A stretch of DNA of 64,000 nt, from assembly GCA_947683425.1 (NCBI GenBank), contig CANTUQ010000073.1, positions 19,310,501-19,374,500 on the forward strand, written 5' to 3'. Every line of letters begins with the position of its first letter. Within the stretch, counting starts at the first letter, position 1. This DNA is from Excoecaria cochinchinensis (Eukaryota; Streptophyta; Magnoliopsida; Malpighiales; Euphorbiaceae). Positions 32,860 to 44,860 of the stretch are shown one piece after another. A program made the translations under genes and the position numbers. The notes beneath the pieces were generated by a model. It saw nothing but the letters and a program-made list of their open reading frames with translations. It was not told where the DNA came from and did no database searches.

Positions 32860-34500
32860 ACATCAGCGATAGAGCAGATCGCAACTTGGACTGCAGTTAG
32901 AGAACACTGCATCTCACACCGAGTTTGTAGCCAGAGAGCACTACATCTCTTCAACCCTGCGCAAGCCGAGATGAGGCCAGCAGAAGTCGAAGCTACAGTT
33001 AGAGAACACTGCATGTCACAATTGAAGTTGCGGTTAAAGAAACACTGCTCTTCATATCGAAGCTGGTTAGAGAAATACCACTCTTCACCTAATCGGGATT
33101 GTAGCCAGAGAGTGCTGCATCTCACAGTTCATGCGGCAGCCAGAGAGCGCTACGCACCTTGCAGATCGGATGGGGTTAGCAAGGGAACTTCAGATCGAAG
33201 CTGTGGTTAGAGAAACACCACTCTTCACCTAATAGGGATTGTAGCCAGAGAGTGCTGCATCTCACAGTTCATGCGGCAGCCAGAGAGCGCTACGCGCCTT
33301 ACAGATCGGATGGGGGTTAGCAAGGGAACTTCATATCGAAGCTGTGGTTAGAAAAACACCGCTCTTCACATCGGGATTGTAGCCAGAGAGTGCTGCATCT
33401 CACAGTTCACGCGGCAGCCAGAGAGCGCTACGCACCTTGCAGATCGGATGGGGGTTAGCAAGGGAACTTCAGATCGAAGCTGTGGTTAGAGAAACACCAC
33501 TCTTCACCTAATCGGGATTGTAGCCAGAGGGTGCTGCATCTCACAGTTCACGCGACAGCCAGAGAGTGCTACACACCTTGCAGATCGGACGGGGATTAGC
33601 AAGGGAACTTCAGATCGAAGCTGTGGTTAGAGAAACACCACTCTTCACCTAATCGGGATTGTAGCCAGAGAGTGCTGCATCTCACAGTTCACGCGGCAGC
33701 CAGAGAGCGCTATGCGCCTTGCAGATCGGATGGGGGTTAGCAAGGGAACTTCAGATCGAAGCTGTGGTTAGAAAAACACCGCTCTTCACATCGGGATTGT
33801 GGCCAGAGGGTGCTGCATCTCACAGTTCACGCAATAGTCAGAGACTGCTACGCACCTTGTAGCCGAATGGAGGCTAGCATATCAAACTTTATGCTAGCCG
33901 AATGAAGGTTAGCAGATCAGACTTTATACTAGCCGAATGGAGGTTAGCAGATCAAACTTTATACTAGCCGGATGGGGGTTAGCCAGAGAATGCCAACAAG
34001 TAGAGACTGTGGTCAGAAAGTACCGCTTCTCACCAATCGAAGTTGTAGTTAGAGAATACTACTCTTCACCTCGAGACTGTGGTCAGAGAGTACCGCTTCT
34101 CAACAATCGAAGTTGTAGTTAGAGAATACTACTCTTCACCTCGAGACTGTGGTCAGAGAGTACCGCTTCTCACCAATCGAAACTGCACTTAGAGAAACAC
34201 TTCTCTTCACACCGAGTTTATAGCCAGAGAGCGCTACATCTCTTCAACCCTGCGCAAGCCGAGACGAGGCCAGCAGAAGCAGAAGTTGCAGTTAGAGAAA
34301 CACTGCTCTTCACACCGAGTTTGTAGCCAGAGAGCGCTGCATCTCCTCAACCCTGCGCAAGCCGAGACGAGGCCAGCAGAACCAGAAGCTGCGGTTAGAG
34401 AAACATTGCTCTTCACATCGAGATTACAGTCAGAGAGTGCTGCATCTCACAAACTCCGTGCAGGCCGAGACGAGGCTAGCGGAACACTCGTGGTAGAACA
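32860..34500. repeat. Tandem arrays in the 3' region of B
   Basis: The main array repeats AAGGGAACTT at 33181, 33322, 33460, 33601 and 33742 (period 138-141 bp); each unit has CAGATCGAAGCTGTGGTTAG, GGATTGTAGCCAGAG and GCATCTCACAGTTCA. Shorter arrays follow: a ~38-bp unit with AGCCGAATGGAGGTTAGCAG (33860-33970), a ~69-bp unit with GACTGTGGTCAGAGAGTACC (33994-34190), and a ~117-bp unit with CCTGCGCAAGCCGAGACGAG (34200-34480). All share a GTTAGAGAA/GCCAGAGAG theme, so they probably grew from one ancestor. Confidence 0.9.
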
Positions 34501-34512
34501 GACCACAGATCG

Positions 34513-35054
34513 AAGGAAAGAAAGGGAAAAAGAAAGTGCAAAGAAAGGCAAAGAAAGGAAAACAAAAGGAAAATCAAAGAATAGAAGTAGAAAGAAGAAG
34601 AAAGGAACAGCAGCCACAGACCAAGCGACGCCGGAAAAGAATAAAAAAGGGGAAAAGAGAGAGGGAGGAGGCGAGGCCTCCGCCGGCCACCCACCGTGCC
34701 GGAGCGGCACACGCGCCCCACCGGGGTGCTCCCGGAAGCAGGGCGATCCAGCCGGCACCCACCGGCCTCCATCACTTGCCGCCGTTAGGGAGATCGGAGA
34801 AGAAGACCCGCGACGCTCCAAGGCGTTTTCCGGCGAGGTGTCGCTTCCTTCCGGCGCGTGACCAGCTCTGGCGAGCTCCTCGAGCGGCGATCTACCTTCC
34901 GGCATAGGTGGTGTCGACCACCTCCCCTCCGGCGAAGCTCCGGCGACCGGTAAGTCTTTTTTCCCTTTTTTATATATTTATTTATTATTATTATTATTAT
35001 TAATATTATTATTATTATTATTATTATTTATATTTATTTATTATTCTGTTTTAA

Positions 35055-35109
<55 letters not shown>

Positions 35110-36763
35110 TTTCTATTATTATTATCATTAATATTATTATTGTCTAATTTGTGTATTATTAGTGTTTTGTGTTATGTTAATATTAATATTATTATTGTTA
35201 TCTATTTATGTTTATTATTAATTAATATTTTATATTATCATTATATTTATTTAGTATTATTTGTTATTATTAGTGTTTATTAATATTGAGATTATATTAT
35301 TGTTATATTTATTTAGTATTATTTGTTATTATTATTGTTTATTATTAATATTGAGACTATATTATTTTATTGTTGATATTATGATTATTATGATATTATT
35401 ATTATTATGTTTTTTATATTATTATTATTATATATTTATTTGTTTTCTGTTTATTAATATTATATTATTATCCCTTTTTATTTTATTTATTTATTTATTA
35501 CTAGTATTATTGAGTTATATTATTTTATTGTTGTTATATTACATTATTACTATTATTATTATTGTTAATATTATAATTATTATATTTATTTATTCTTATT
35601 TAGTTTTCTGTTTTTATATTTTTTATTTTACTAATATTAATTTTATGCTATTGCTATTTTTATTATTATTATTATTATCATTATTTTATCCATTCATAAT
35701 TACTATCATTATTTTATGTTTATTTATTATTCATTATTATTTTATGACATTATTATTAGCATCATTATTTTTATTGACATTAGTCATTTTAATCGTCATT
35801 TGTGCTTTTATATCCATTAATTCTCAATTTATTTCATTCAATTATTTATTTAATTATCTATTCATTTACTTATCATTTAATTTAATCCATTATCAATCTC
35901 ATCCATTTTCCTCAATTTACTTTATTCAATCATTCATTTGTTTATTTATTTATTCAATTTTTTATTTATTCACGATTAACAAATATCATTTTTCTATTTT
36001 GACTGCAATGCGGGAGGCATGTGGTTTTTCTAAGAAGTATGGTCGGAACAGGTAAATTAGGATGAATTTATTTATTTATTTGAAAAATATGTAATTACTA
36101 TTTTATTTCATTTTATGTATTTGTGGTCTGTAATAATAAAATGATTTTCGACCTCTCTTAAAAAGAACCACCACACAAATGTTTTATACTAAATCGAATA
36201 TTTGTTAATAAAACTGGACCAACGTCCTCGTTTTCATACCAAACTAAAAGATCTAAACCGATTTGAGAATTCTATACTTTTTTGTAAAATGAATATTTGG
36301 GAACCAATGTTCCCATCTAAATGAATAACTCGTTTTATGCATGTATTGCACTCTTTGCAAAGGGAGTTGTATTCCGCTCCTTGTATTATTGTAATTTATT
36401 ACTTTCACTATTTACTTGCCCATTTACGGCTTTCCAAATGTGAATAATTGCGCCTTTGATTAATTGCATCATGTGGAGAGAGAGCGAATTAATGATAATT
36501 AAAATTTGATCATAAAATAATTGAGGTAGAAATAGATGAGAAATCCCGGACCCAGCTCTGGTCTTTGGGCTCAAAGAGGCTAGAGGTCTACCCTCCAAGA
36601 CACCTTTTTGTGCCACGAGATTTTAGCGCTAATCCTAGGCTCCTTAGGGCGAGAGGTTTACCTTCCAAGACCCCTCTGGCTGGTCCAAAATGGATACTAA
36701 GCGCAGTCTTAGGCTCTCCGAGGCGGTCCCATGGGCGATCGCGGGGATCCGGCGCGCGTCACA
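34513..36763 (+). repeat. 3' LTR of element B, 5'-truncated
   Basis: Corresponds to about 24776-27112 of the 5' LTR. The first ~620 bp, including the TG end and the adjacent PPT, are absent; the tandem array runs straight into LTR sequence at about 34513. A second deletion near 36723 removes about 130 bp present at 26944-27074. The right end GCGCGTCACA and the GTAAG duplication are intact. Confidence 0.85.
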
Positions 36764-36768
36764 GTAAG

Positions 36769-37334
36769 ACATGCGCTCCTTTAAGGGAAGGAATGAACAC
36801 CATAACACATATTTTATACCATGTGTGCTTATGTGACTAAGGGATGGAAAGTCAATATTATTGATCTCAACTTTCCCTATTGTGAGACCCTACCATAGTT
36901 CGACCCTTAGAACCCTAGTGTGGCTAGCTTAGTTAGTCTCCAAGAGGCCATGGGATAATTTGGGCCTGGCAAACCTAGCTGGAAAAGCGAGCTGAATCTT
37001 GATGGATGACATATACTGAGAGGGAAAGATAGCCTTTAGATCACATTCAATTGTTTTGGGGTTCACCGGCTAGCCTATTATGGTCTCTATAAGTAGAGAC
37101 ATAATAGTGAACACGAAAATTATTTTATGAGATCATGAGTTAAAACAGTGAATGTGAGAAGGAAATTTAGGGTTTGGCATATGTGTATAAGAGAATCTCG
37201 TCTTTTCGAGACGCTATATATCCCTAACAAGTGTATAGCACTAGTGCTCTCGATGTATACTGGTCACACGGTCTATCTGCCTGTATAACTGGAGAACTTG
37301 ACTGGAAATCATTTCGTCATGTGCGAGTGGGAGA
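36769..37334 (+). other. Copia E, 3' untranslated region
   Basis: Continues the copia element right of B's target duplication. Non-coding. It ends in GAGTGGGAGA (37325-37334), the kind of purine tract preceding a copia 3' LTR. Confidence 0.55.
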
Positions 37335-37840
37335 TGATGGAGTCTGGATACGCTCATGACTCCCGATATGGATCCGAATCCATATTTATACGGGAATTAC
37401 ACAGGTGAGGAAAAGATTCCATATTAGGTCATTTAATTAAGGGTTTGTGCCTTAATTAAATGGATTAAATAAGAGAAGTTACATATTAATTGGTTAATTA
37501 AAAGTTGTAATTGCCCATTTAATTCCCATTAATTTTGTAACTCCCATTTAATTAATAGCCCTCCTAATTATTACCTTAATTAATAGCCCTCCTAATTAAG
37601 AGAATAAGGCTTTCTATAAATAGGGCTAAGGAAAAGATAAGAAAAAGAAGAAAAAGTTCTTATACTGAAACTCTGTTGGATTCTCCCCTCGCCTGCTTTT
37701 CACTCCAAGGGGCTTTTAGACTGTGGTTTAGTTCCCGTTATCCTGCTTGTGGATATTAGCTAGACCAATGATGCCAGAAGGAATCCTTGTAATCGCTTTC
37801 GCCAAAGTATGTGCACTATAAGAGGTAGGTAACATATAAC
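37335..37840 (+). repeat. Probable 3' LTR of copia E, interrupted by D
   Basis: Starts TGATGGAGTCTGG right after the PPT-like GTGGGAGA. It carries a TATAAATA box at 37615-37622 and a near-exact direct repeat of TTAATTAATAGCCCTCCTAA (37550-37600). It is cut at 37841 by element D; the remainder should lie from 56910. No second LTR copy is in the window, so the boundary is inferred. Confidence 0.55.
37615..37622 (+). promoter_or_regulatory. TATA box in the LTR of copia E
   Basis: TATAAATA in a TTCTATAAATAGGGC context, a strong plant TATA match at a plausible place for the LTR promoter. Confidence 0.55.
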
Positions 37841-39150
37841 TGTTAGGTGCTAAAAATGCTAACTCCGCAAGTGCATGGTTAATCGCTCATAGTACTTAAG
37901 ATGTCGATCCCACAGAGCATGTAGATTAAATTTCACTCACTATTACTACTTGATTTTATGTTGTTTATAATGTTCAATAATTTGTAAATTAATTCTATAC
38001 TACTCGTGTCATACAAATTAATTAAATCTAGTTAAAAATGATCAAAGAAGACAATGTAGACGATGAAGAACTAATAGTTATGAAACTTGATTCCATCTTT
38101 TAATTATAATTATAATCTTATAAGCAAGCCAAATTGGAATAAATTTCTAATTCACTTTCTCGACATGAACTAGAGTGCGCAAAACATGCAATTACAATAC
38201 TAATCCTTAACTCTTATTAATGAACTAGTTAATTCTAATTATATATTTTAAGATTAATCACCAACCTATAGCAATTATCTTAACATACTGATCTCTCAAG
38301 CTATGCTTTGATAATGAATTTTTATTAGATGTAAGATAAAGTGAATCTCTCAATTCTACCTTAACTTGTAATGATCAAGCAATAATACTAATAGACAATT
38401 CTGCATTAAAAGACTAATAACATAAATGGAAGTAGAAAATAACAATAATATCATTCAAGATCCTTAAATAACATTCATTTAATTACATAGAAGAAAGTAA
38501 TAGATAAGAGTAAGTAGAAAGAAATTTCTCAACCCTTTTCCCAAACCCTTTTAAGAAATTTTCTTCTCCTTGGTCTTCTTCTTCAAATCATAAAATCTAA
38601 CTTAGAACTTTAACTACATAAATTTGTTCTCTTAGACTTACAAAAATATAATTAGTAAAAATTCCACACATTTAAAATTACAGTTGAAATTAATATTTAT
38701 ATTGTTCTAAAAGTCATGTCTCTTGATAAGCTTTTTCAAAGAGTTGTTAAAGTTGGTGGAAAGTCCCAATTGTTCAAGTTACTTTTCAAGATAAACTACC
38801 CAACAGCCTTCTCTGTTGGGCTCCCGACAGAGCGCCTTCTCTCCCTTGCTTCTCTTCCTTCGCGCTGGCTGCTTTGCTTTCCTCCGCGTCTTGTCGTGCT
38901 CGCGACAGCGTGCGGCTTCTCCTTTGGTTCTTCTCTTTCTTCCTTAGCGCCTTCTGTTGCGCTCGCGACAGATTCCTCTTCTCTTGCACAATTTTGCTCC
39001 TTTTTTTCATTGTTTTCTCCAATTTCTCCTATACTCACAAAACATAGAACAACACATAAAACATACCTAATTCTGACATAATTAACTACAAATAAATATT
39101 ATTTTAATTACAAAACATGGACTAAATATGAGCTATTTAGGTTCATATCA
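37841..39150 (-). repeat. 3' LTR of D (left copy, 1310 bp)
   Basis: Plus-strand ends TGTTAGGTGC and TTCATATCA. Very similar to 55560-56904, with scattered substitutions and small indels. It holds decayed versions of the palindromes (near 38812-38830, 38893-38910, 38948-38970) and, on the minus strand, a TATAAATA-like box near 38693. Confidence 0.9.
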
Positions 39151-39167
39151 AGCCCCCACACTTAAAC
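39151..39167 (-). other. Polypurine tract of D
   Basis: On the minus strand GTTTAAGTGTGGGGGCT abuts the 3' LTR. Confidence 0.75.
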
Positions 39168-40860
39168 TTTTGCTTGTCCCCAAGCAAAACATAGCAAACA
39201 AGCAAACCAACACATAACACAAAATAACATGCACACAATTTTTGGAGCTCACATCTATATTTGGCAAACATTTGGAAATAACATGCATAAGATTTCATCT
39301 CTTAACACATTGTTCAAACTATGCAAACTCTCAAACAATATCATCATCCATTAAACTTGAACAACCATACACATTTGGAAAATCATAAAGTTGCAAAACA
39401 CAAGAATGAACTCAAGAATTTAAATATCTTAACACATGTAAAGATTATTTCACACAAAGCATTGCCTAAAGTAATTCTCACTTAAACACTATATTCTTAA
39501 ATCTCTCAATGTGTTTATGGGGTAGTGTTTCACTCATTCCTTAAACATGCCATTGCATACCATAAGCTTGTAATAGGTAAACCTCTCTACTACTAGTCTA
39601 AGCTAGTACATGAAATCAAAAGGGTCTTATTAAAGGTTGTAGCTTGTCTTAGGTTAAGGTAGGATAATTTGGGTTAAGTAGCTCATAATGTGTAGAAAAA
39701 AAGTATCACCATATCATAAGAGACTTTTAAAATCTAAGCATAGCATAATCTTATGACATTTTACTTATTGTTCTAATTCCCTTCTTAATGTCCACATTTT
39801 TCCTACTAGTTTCTTTTTCTTCTTTCTTTTCTTCTCTTTTTTTTCTGAATATTATGGGTGCATTTTATGTTCCATCCCACTTTGTTCTTATTTTTTTTAT
39901 ATGAAACTAGCATTTTTCTAATATTGAACTTTAAGAATAAGGGAATTAAACTCATAACTAATATCATGCTCACTCTTCACAAAATGTATCTCCAATGATA
40001 TAGGAATCCTAATTCTCTCCACAAAACAGTTAATTGTTTAGCAAAGGAATTTGGCTAATTATATGCTTCACAACAAAAATAGGTTGAAGGCTCAAAATTG
40101 GCTACCTAAAGTCAAAAAGGGTAAGTTATTTAAGGAAGACAAAATGGTTTATTCTAAATGCCCTTATCATTTTCCATGCACATCTCATACTAAATGTAGT
40201 CTCAAAATTTATCAAAAACAAGTTTTAGAGGATATGGCATATTAAGGCTCTCATACAAGAAAAATTTCAATGCACAAGGCTCAAAAACTCACTTTAGCTA
40301 TAGGTCAAACTACCCTAAGCAATGAATTGCCAAAATAATCCTTTTTTTACATGTGAAAAGATAAACAACTTAAAAAGAACCTACACTAAAGTGTTTTGCC
40401 AAGTCATGACCTTCATTATGTACATTTAATTGTAAAAGTAAAATAAAAATGATATTTCTCAAGAATTTGCCTAACTAGACTAAATTAAAAGAAATTCAAG
40501 CTATAGCATGCATATATTTCCAAATAGGCCCCAAATATACAAGCTCCAAAATTAAACAAACTCACAAACAATCTACACATAAAAAAAGCTACAACACAAA
40601 TATATGAACAATAAATATACAAAAACAAAGGCTAAAAACTAGCATCTCATGCATATCCACATGCTATGCTAAACAAACACAAAAATATACATGCAAATAT
40701 ACATAAACATAACATGTATTCCCCCACACTAAAAGGACACAATGTCCTCATTGTGTAAGAAAATCAAACACAAACAAATACACACAATAAAAATAATCAA
40801 AATACAAAACACAAGATAAATAAAAAAAAATAATAATAAAAAGTAAAAGAGTTAGGAGAA
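39168..40860. other. Non-coding 3' region of D
   Basis: AT-rich sequence between the extra ORF and the PPT. No domain is recognised; ORF 40051-40245 on the opposite strand lacks support. Confidence 0.6.
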
Positions 40861-40869
40861 AACTGATCT

Positions 40870-42115
40870 CAATTCCCACTTGGGGAACTTGGCAGAGAAG
40901 GTGTAAAGTCGACATTCTTCTTGCGGAAGAAAGAGAGAAGTTTGCGACTTATGCTCTTCTAGCTCTTATGCATTTCCTTTATGGTGGCCTCCATGGAATC
41001 CAATCTTGCTGCCATGCTTTGGTTGACAGCCTCCACACCATCCAAGCTCGTGATAACCTACTGCCAACCAACAAAAGCATCCCCTCTACCAGCAGACACT
41101 CCAGTTCCTTCTTTATCTTTATCAGATTCCTCGTCCTCGGAATCCTCTTCTTCAGCAGCTGCAATAGAGGTTTCAGGCGCTTTGCCTTTGCCTTTGTCCA
41201 CACTGGGACCTTTAACCTGCACACCATGGTCAACAAACCTTAGAGGCCATCCGCCTTTTGTTAACACGTTAGCATTTCTGAAATATTTAGCATCAAGCAA
41301 GGCAACATGTTCATGCTCATCCATGACAAAATTGTGCAATTCCCCTAAACATCCTAAGACAATCCCAGTCACCATATGGCACATACCGACAGTTTTAGTT
41401 CGTGCAATGGAAGCATGATATAAACCATCAAAAATGAAATCAATGGAACATGGTGTCTTTTTGGATTGTAGAAGGTCCAAAACATATAAATCCTTGGTTT
41501 GTACTTTATTACTTTCCATTCGCCCAAATAAAGCATGATAGATATATTTATGAAAGAATAACAATACATCATCTTTAAATTGACGATTTGTGGAATTTTT
41601 ATTATTAAAAGTATCCAAACCAGTTAATTTTTTCCAAACAGGTATAGGATGGAAAATATGAGAATCAAATCATTTGCCATTTAAGGGAAAATCAAACCAG
41701 TCATGCATCTTATCAAAACCAAAAACATATTCTGTGCCTTGGTACCTAAATTTGAAACTAATTTTCCTCTTGTCCACATAGTCAAGAGTGACAAAACATT
41801 TTACAGCCCAATCCTTCCTAATTGGCAAAGTTAAATGCACAAATTGACTCCAATGCATATATTTCAAATATTTCTCAAAATGCTCAGTGATGCCTAAATC
41901 ATCCAATAAAGGAAAATGCACTTGTCACATACCCACATAGGTTTTCTTAGCAAAATATACAAATTTCTCACCTTCTTCCTCTGTGTAAATAGGAAATGGG
42001 CAATCTTACTTGAGTAGGAGAGACATCGAGTCAGAATCTTGGGCTTGAGCATTGGACTCTCCGCTGGCCTTCTTTCCTTTTCCCTTGTTTGCCAAAGTTT
42101 TGGTTCTCACCATCC
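40870..42115 (-). pseudogene. Athila-type extra ORF downstream of integrase
   Basis: A decayed frame of roughly 400 residues, in the same strand as pol, starting MVRTKTLANKGKGKK and broken by about four or five stops (open pieces 42006-42188, 41670-41921, 41058-41618). The middle has YLKYMHWSQFVHLTLPIRKDW and FRYQGTEYVFGFDKMHDWF; then DDVLLFFHKYIYHALFGRM; then an acidic, lysine-rich tail. Position and pattern match the ORF found after integrase in Athila-group elements, sometimes called envelope-like by position. I see no clear signal peptide or membrane segment, so its role is unknown. Confidence 0.65.
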
Positions 42116-42333
42116 TGAAATTTGCAGCAATACAACAAAAATCCAAGACAAAAATGCAGAAAACAAAGAAAACCCAAGAGAAAAGCAAAGGGGAAGAAGA
42201 AGTTTTGAAAGAAAGTCGACGTAAATGGAGAAAGAAAGTTGAAAAACAAAGTGAAATGAAGAATTAGGGCATAAAAAATATATATAGAAAGTTTCCAACG
42301 GGCAAAAACTCCCCAAAATTTGAAATTCCGTGT

Positions 42334-42529
42334 GCTGTCACGAGCTCGCGACAGAAACGAAATCTCGCAATTGGCCGCTCGAGATAGAATGTTTTCTTCC
42401 CAATTTGTCGCACTCGCAACAGAATCAAATTGCCCAACTTAAAATTTTCTATCGCGAGTTCCACGCCTGGCACGCTCGCGACAGGAACATGCGAAAACAA
42501 TCTCCTGATACTGTCGTGCTCACGACAGT
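42334..42529. repeat. TCGCGA palindromes downstream of D integrase
   Basis: Sites at 42334-42357, about 42361-42391 (degenerate), 42403-42426, a doublet at 42448-42486 and ACTGTCGTGCTCACGACAGT at 42510-42529. The last carries paired changes in both arms (GTG with CAC) that keep the palindrome. Confidence 0.85.
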
Positions 42530-42703
42530 AAGGAAAAACTCAATGAAAATTTAACTTTTTCAAGAAAATAATAAATATTTGAATTACACTAATGACTTAC
42601 TAAGTAAGTGAACCTGTATAACCAAAAATAAACTATGTTAGTATATAAAATCAACTTAAAAAGAATGCAATTAATAAAAATTAGAAGAATGTGTAAATAA
42701 CCT

Positions 42704-43965
42704 TCAATCCAACTTTAAAGAGATACTTAAGACCTCCCTACCTTGAAAGGTTCCATCCAAATAAACCTTACATCTTTGACCATCAGCTTTAAACAATTCG
42801 CCTTTATCATTTTTAAGTTCCAAATAGCCATGGTCAAATACTTGTGTTATCTCAAAAGGTTCACTCCACTTAGACCTTAATTTTCCAGGAAATAATTTTA
42901 ACCTAGAATTAAATAGAAGAACTTTATCCCCAACGTTAAAGCTTTTATAACAAATGTGAGCATCATGCCATTTCTTTGATCGTTCTTTATATATTCTTGC
43001 ATTTTCATAAGAGCTAAGACGTAATTCATCAACTTCATTTAATTGCAAACATCTTTTTACATTAGCCTCCTTAATGTCATAATTCAAAGTCCTAATGGCC
43101 CAATAGACTTTATGCTTTAACTCAACAGGCAAATGGCATACTTTCCCATACACTAACCTATATGGTGACATCCCAACAGGCATTTTGAATGCGGTACGAT
43201 ATGCCCATAGTGCATCATCAAGTTTATGTGCCCAATCTTTCCTAGAGTTAGAAACTATTTTTTCTAGTATCCACTTAAGCTCTCTATTTGAAACCTCTAC
43301 TTGACCACTAGTTTGTGGATGGTAAGGAGTAGCTACCCTATGATGCACACCATACTTATGCAATAGTGAAGCAAAAGAACGATTAATGAAATACGTACCT
43401 CCATCACTTATGATAGCTTATGGCACTCCAAACCTAGAAAATAGTTTCTTCAAAAACTTTATTACCACCTTTGAATCATTGGTTGGTGTTGCTTTGGCTT
43501 CAACCCATTTTGAGACATAGTCTACCCCAACCAATATGTAGTTTTGCCCAAAAGATGAAGGAAAATGACCCATGAAGTCTATCCCCCACACATCAAATAT
43601 CTCTACTTCCAAAATACTATTCAAAGGCATCTCATATCTCTTCCCAATATTATCAACCCTTTGACACCTATCACATTTAGCTACAAAATTCCTAGCATCA
43701 TTAAATAGGATAGGCCAATAAAAACCACATTCAAGCACATGAGAGACAGTTTTTATACTACCATTATGATTCGAATACAAAGATGAATGGCAATGTGTCA
43801 AAATATTCACAAACTCATCCTCACTTACACACCTACGAATTACACCATCCCCACTTATCTTAAACAAATAGGGTTCCTCCCAAAGGTAATTCTTGACATC
43901 ACTAAAGAACTTTTTCTTTTGTTGCCATGTCAATCCATGAGGTATAATTCCTCAAATGACTTGTT
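42704..43965 (-). pseudogene. Integrase of D
   Basis: The zinc-binding region (LTHCHSS with CGFYWPILF and CDRCQRV) is followed by a core with VWGIDFMGHFPSSF and DYVSKWVEAKATP, and after a single stop at 43418-43420 by HHRVATPYHPQTSGQVEVSNRELK and the C-terminal GDKVLLFNSRLKLFPGKLRSKW. It begins at GIIPHG-LTWQQKKKFF, which in relatives lies near the end of the RNase H/integrase linker; directly upstream is the protease frame, one base out of phase. It would join element DNA to the genome if intact. Confidence 0.9.
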
Positions 43966-44732
43966 AGTTCTTTCAATTCCACATTAGGAGGACTTACAAT
44001 AGAAGGTGGCAAAGGTGCTTCATTTCTATACAGAAGTTCTGGCTTTGAGATTTCTTGCTCCACCTCATCATGAACTTCTTCCTCAATATTAACCTCCTCT
44101 TGACCTGCATCATCCAATACTTCCAAAACACAAGCATCAATGACATCAATTTTCATGCATACATTCTCATCCATGGGGTATTTGAGTGCTTTATCCATGT
44201 GATACTCTACACTATCTTCCCCCACTCTTAAAACCAAAGTTCCTTCATAAACATCAACTAAAGCCTTACCAGTTCTCATGAAAGGTCTCCCTAATATCAA
44301 TGGGCATTTAACATCATAAGCAAAGTCTAAAATAACAAAGTCAGCAGGAAAAATGAATTTATCCACTTTAACTAGCACATCTTCCGCTATGCCATATGGT
44401 TTCTTAGTAGATTGGTCAGCCAATTGCAAGACCATAGAAGTAGGTCTAATATAATCCAAACCTAACTTCTTAAAGATAGAAAATGGCATAAGATTAATAC
44501 TTGCCCCTAAATCACATAAACACTTAGGAAATTCAACATCCCCCAAAGTACAAGGAATAGTAAAACTTCCATTATCTTTAAGCTTAGTAGGCAAATTATT
44601 AGTTATTATTGAACTACATGCCTCAGTCAACTCAACAGTAGATAGGTCTTCCCAACTTCTTTTCTTAGAAATTAGGTCTTTAAGAAATTTTGCATAGTTT
44701 GGAATTTGAGTTATAGCCTCAATAAAATTCAA
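43902..44732 (-). pseudogene. Aspartic protease of D, fused close to integrase
   Basis: Contains CDLGASINLMPFSIFKKLGL, the retroviral-type protease active site (D-L-G-A), then LADQSTKKPYGIAEDVLVKV and CPLILGRPFMRTG. The frame runs on through an acidic linker into ELTSHLRNY, normally just before RT, and then overlaps the integrase frame. The whole RT and RNase H are absent. The frame upstream continues toward gag with stops. Confidence 0.9.
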
Positions 44733-44860
44733 ATTGATATGTAAATGCTTTAATTTATCAATAAAAGTTTGAAATTGCTTATCTTGAATTTACTGCTTAA
44801 GACGTTGCGAAAATGGTGGATGAGGTTGGAAAATTTTTGAAGAATTTGCCTTAGTAGCCC

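Larger units (their letters stand above)
24154..36763 (+). mobile_element. Tat/Ogre-like element B, complete ends, no pol
   Basis: Bounded by GTAAG at 24149-24153 and 36764-36768, which proves both LTRs belong to one insertion. It has a 5' LTR, a TGGCGACTCC primer site, a small gag-like remnant, about 4.7 kb of non-coding DNA, tandem arrays and a 3' LTR lacking its first ~620 bp. No protease, RT, RNase H or integrase is present. The LTR start equals that of O. The two LTR copies look nearly identical by eye over 25200-26900 versus 34930-36720, so the insertion is fairly young. Confidence 0.85.

Noticed and set aside
36769..37840. Considered as host intergenic DNA or a gene promoter because of the TATAAATA box.
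   Set aside because: It continues the copia element across B's target duplication and has a PPT-like tract followed by a TG start, so a copia 3' end and LTR is the simpler reading, though without a second LTR copy it is not proven.
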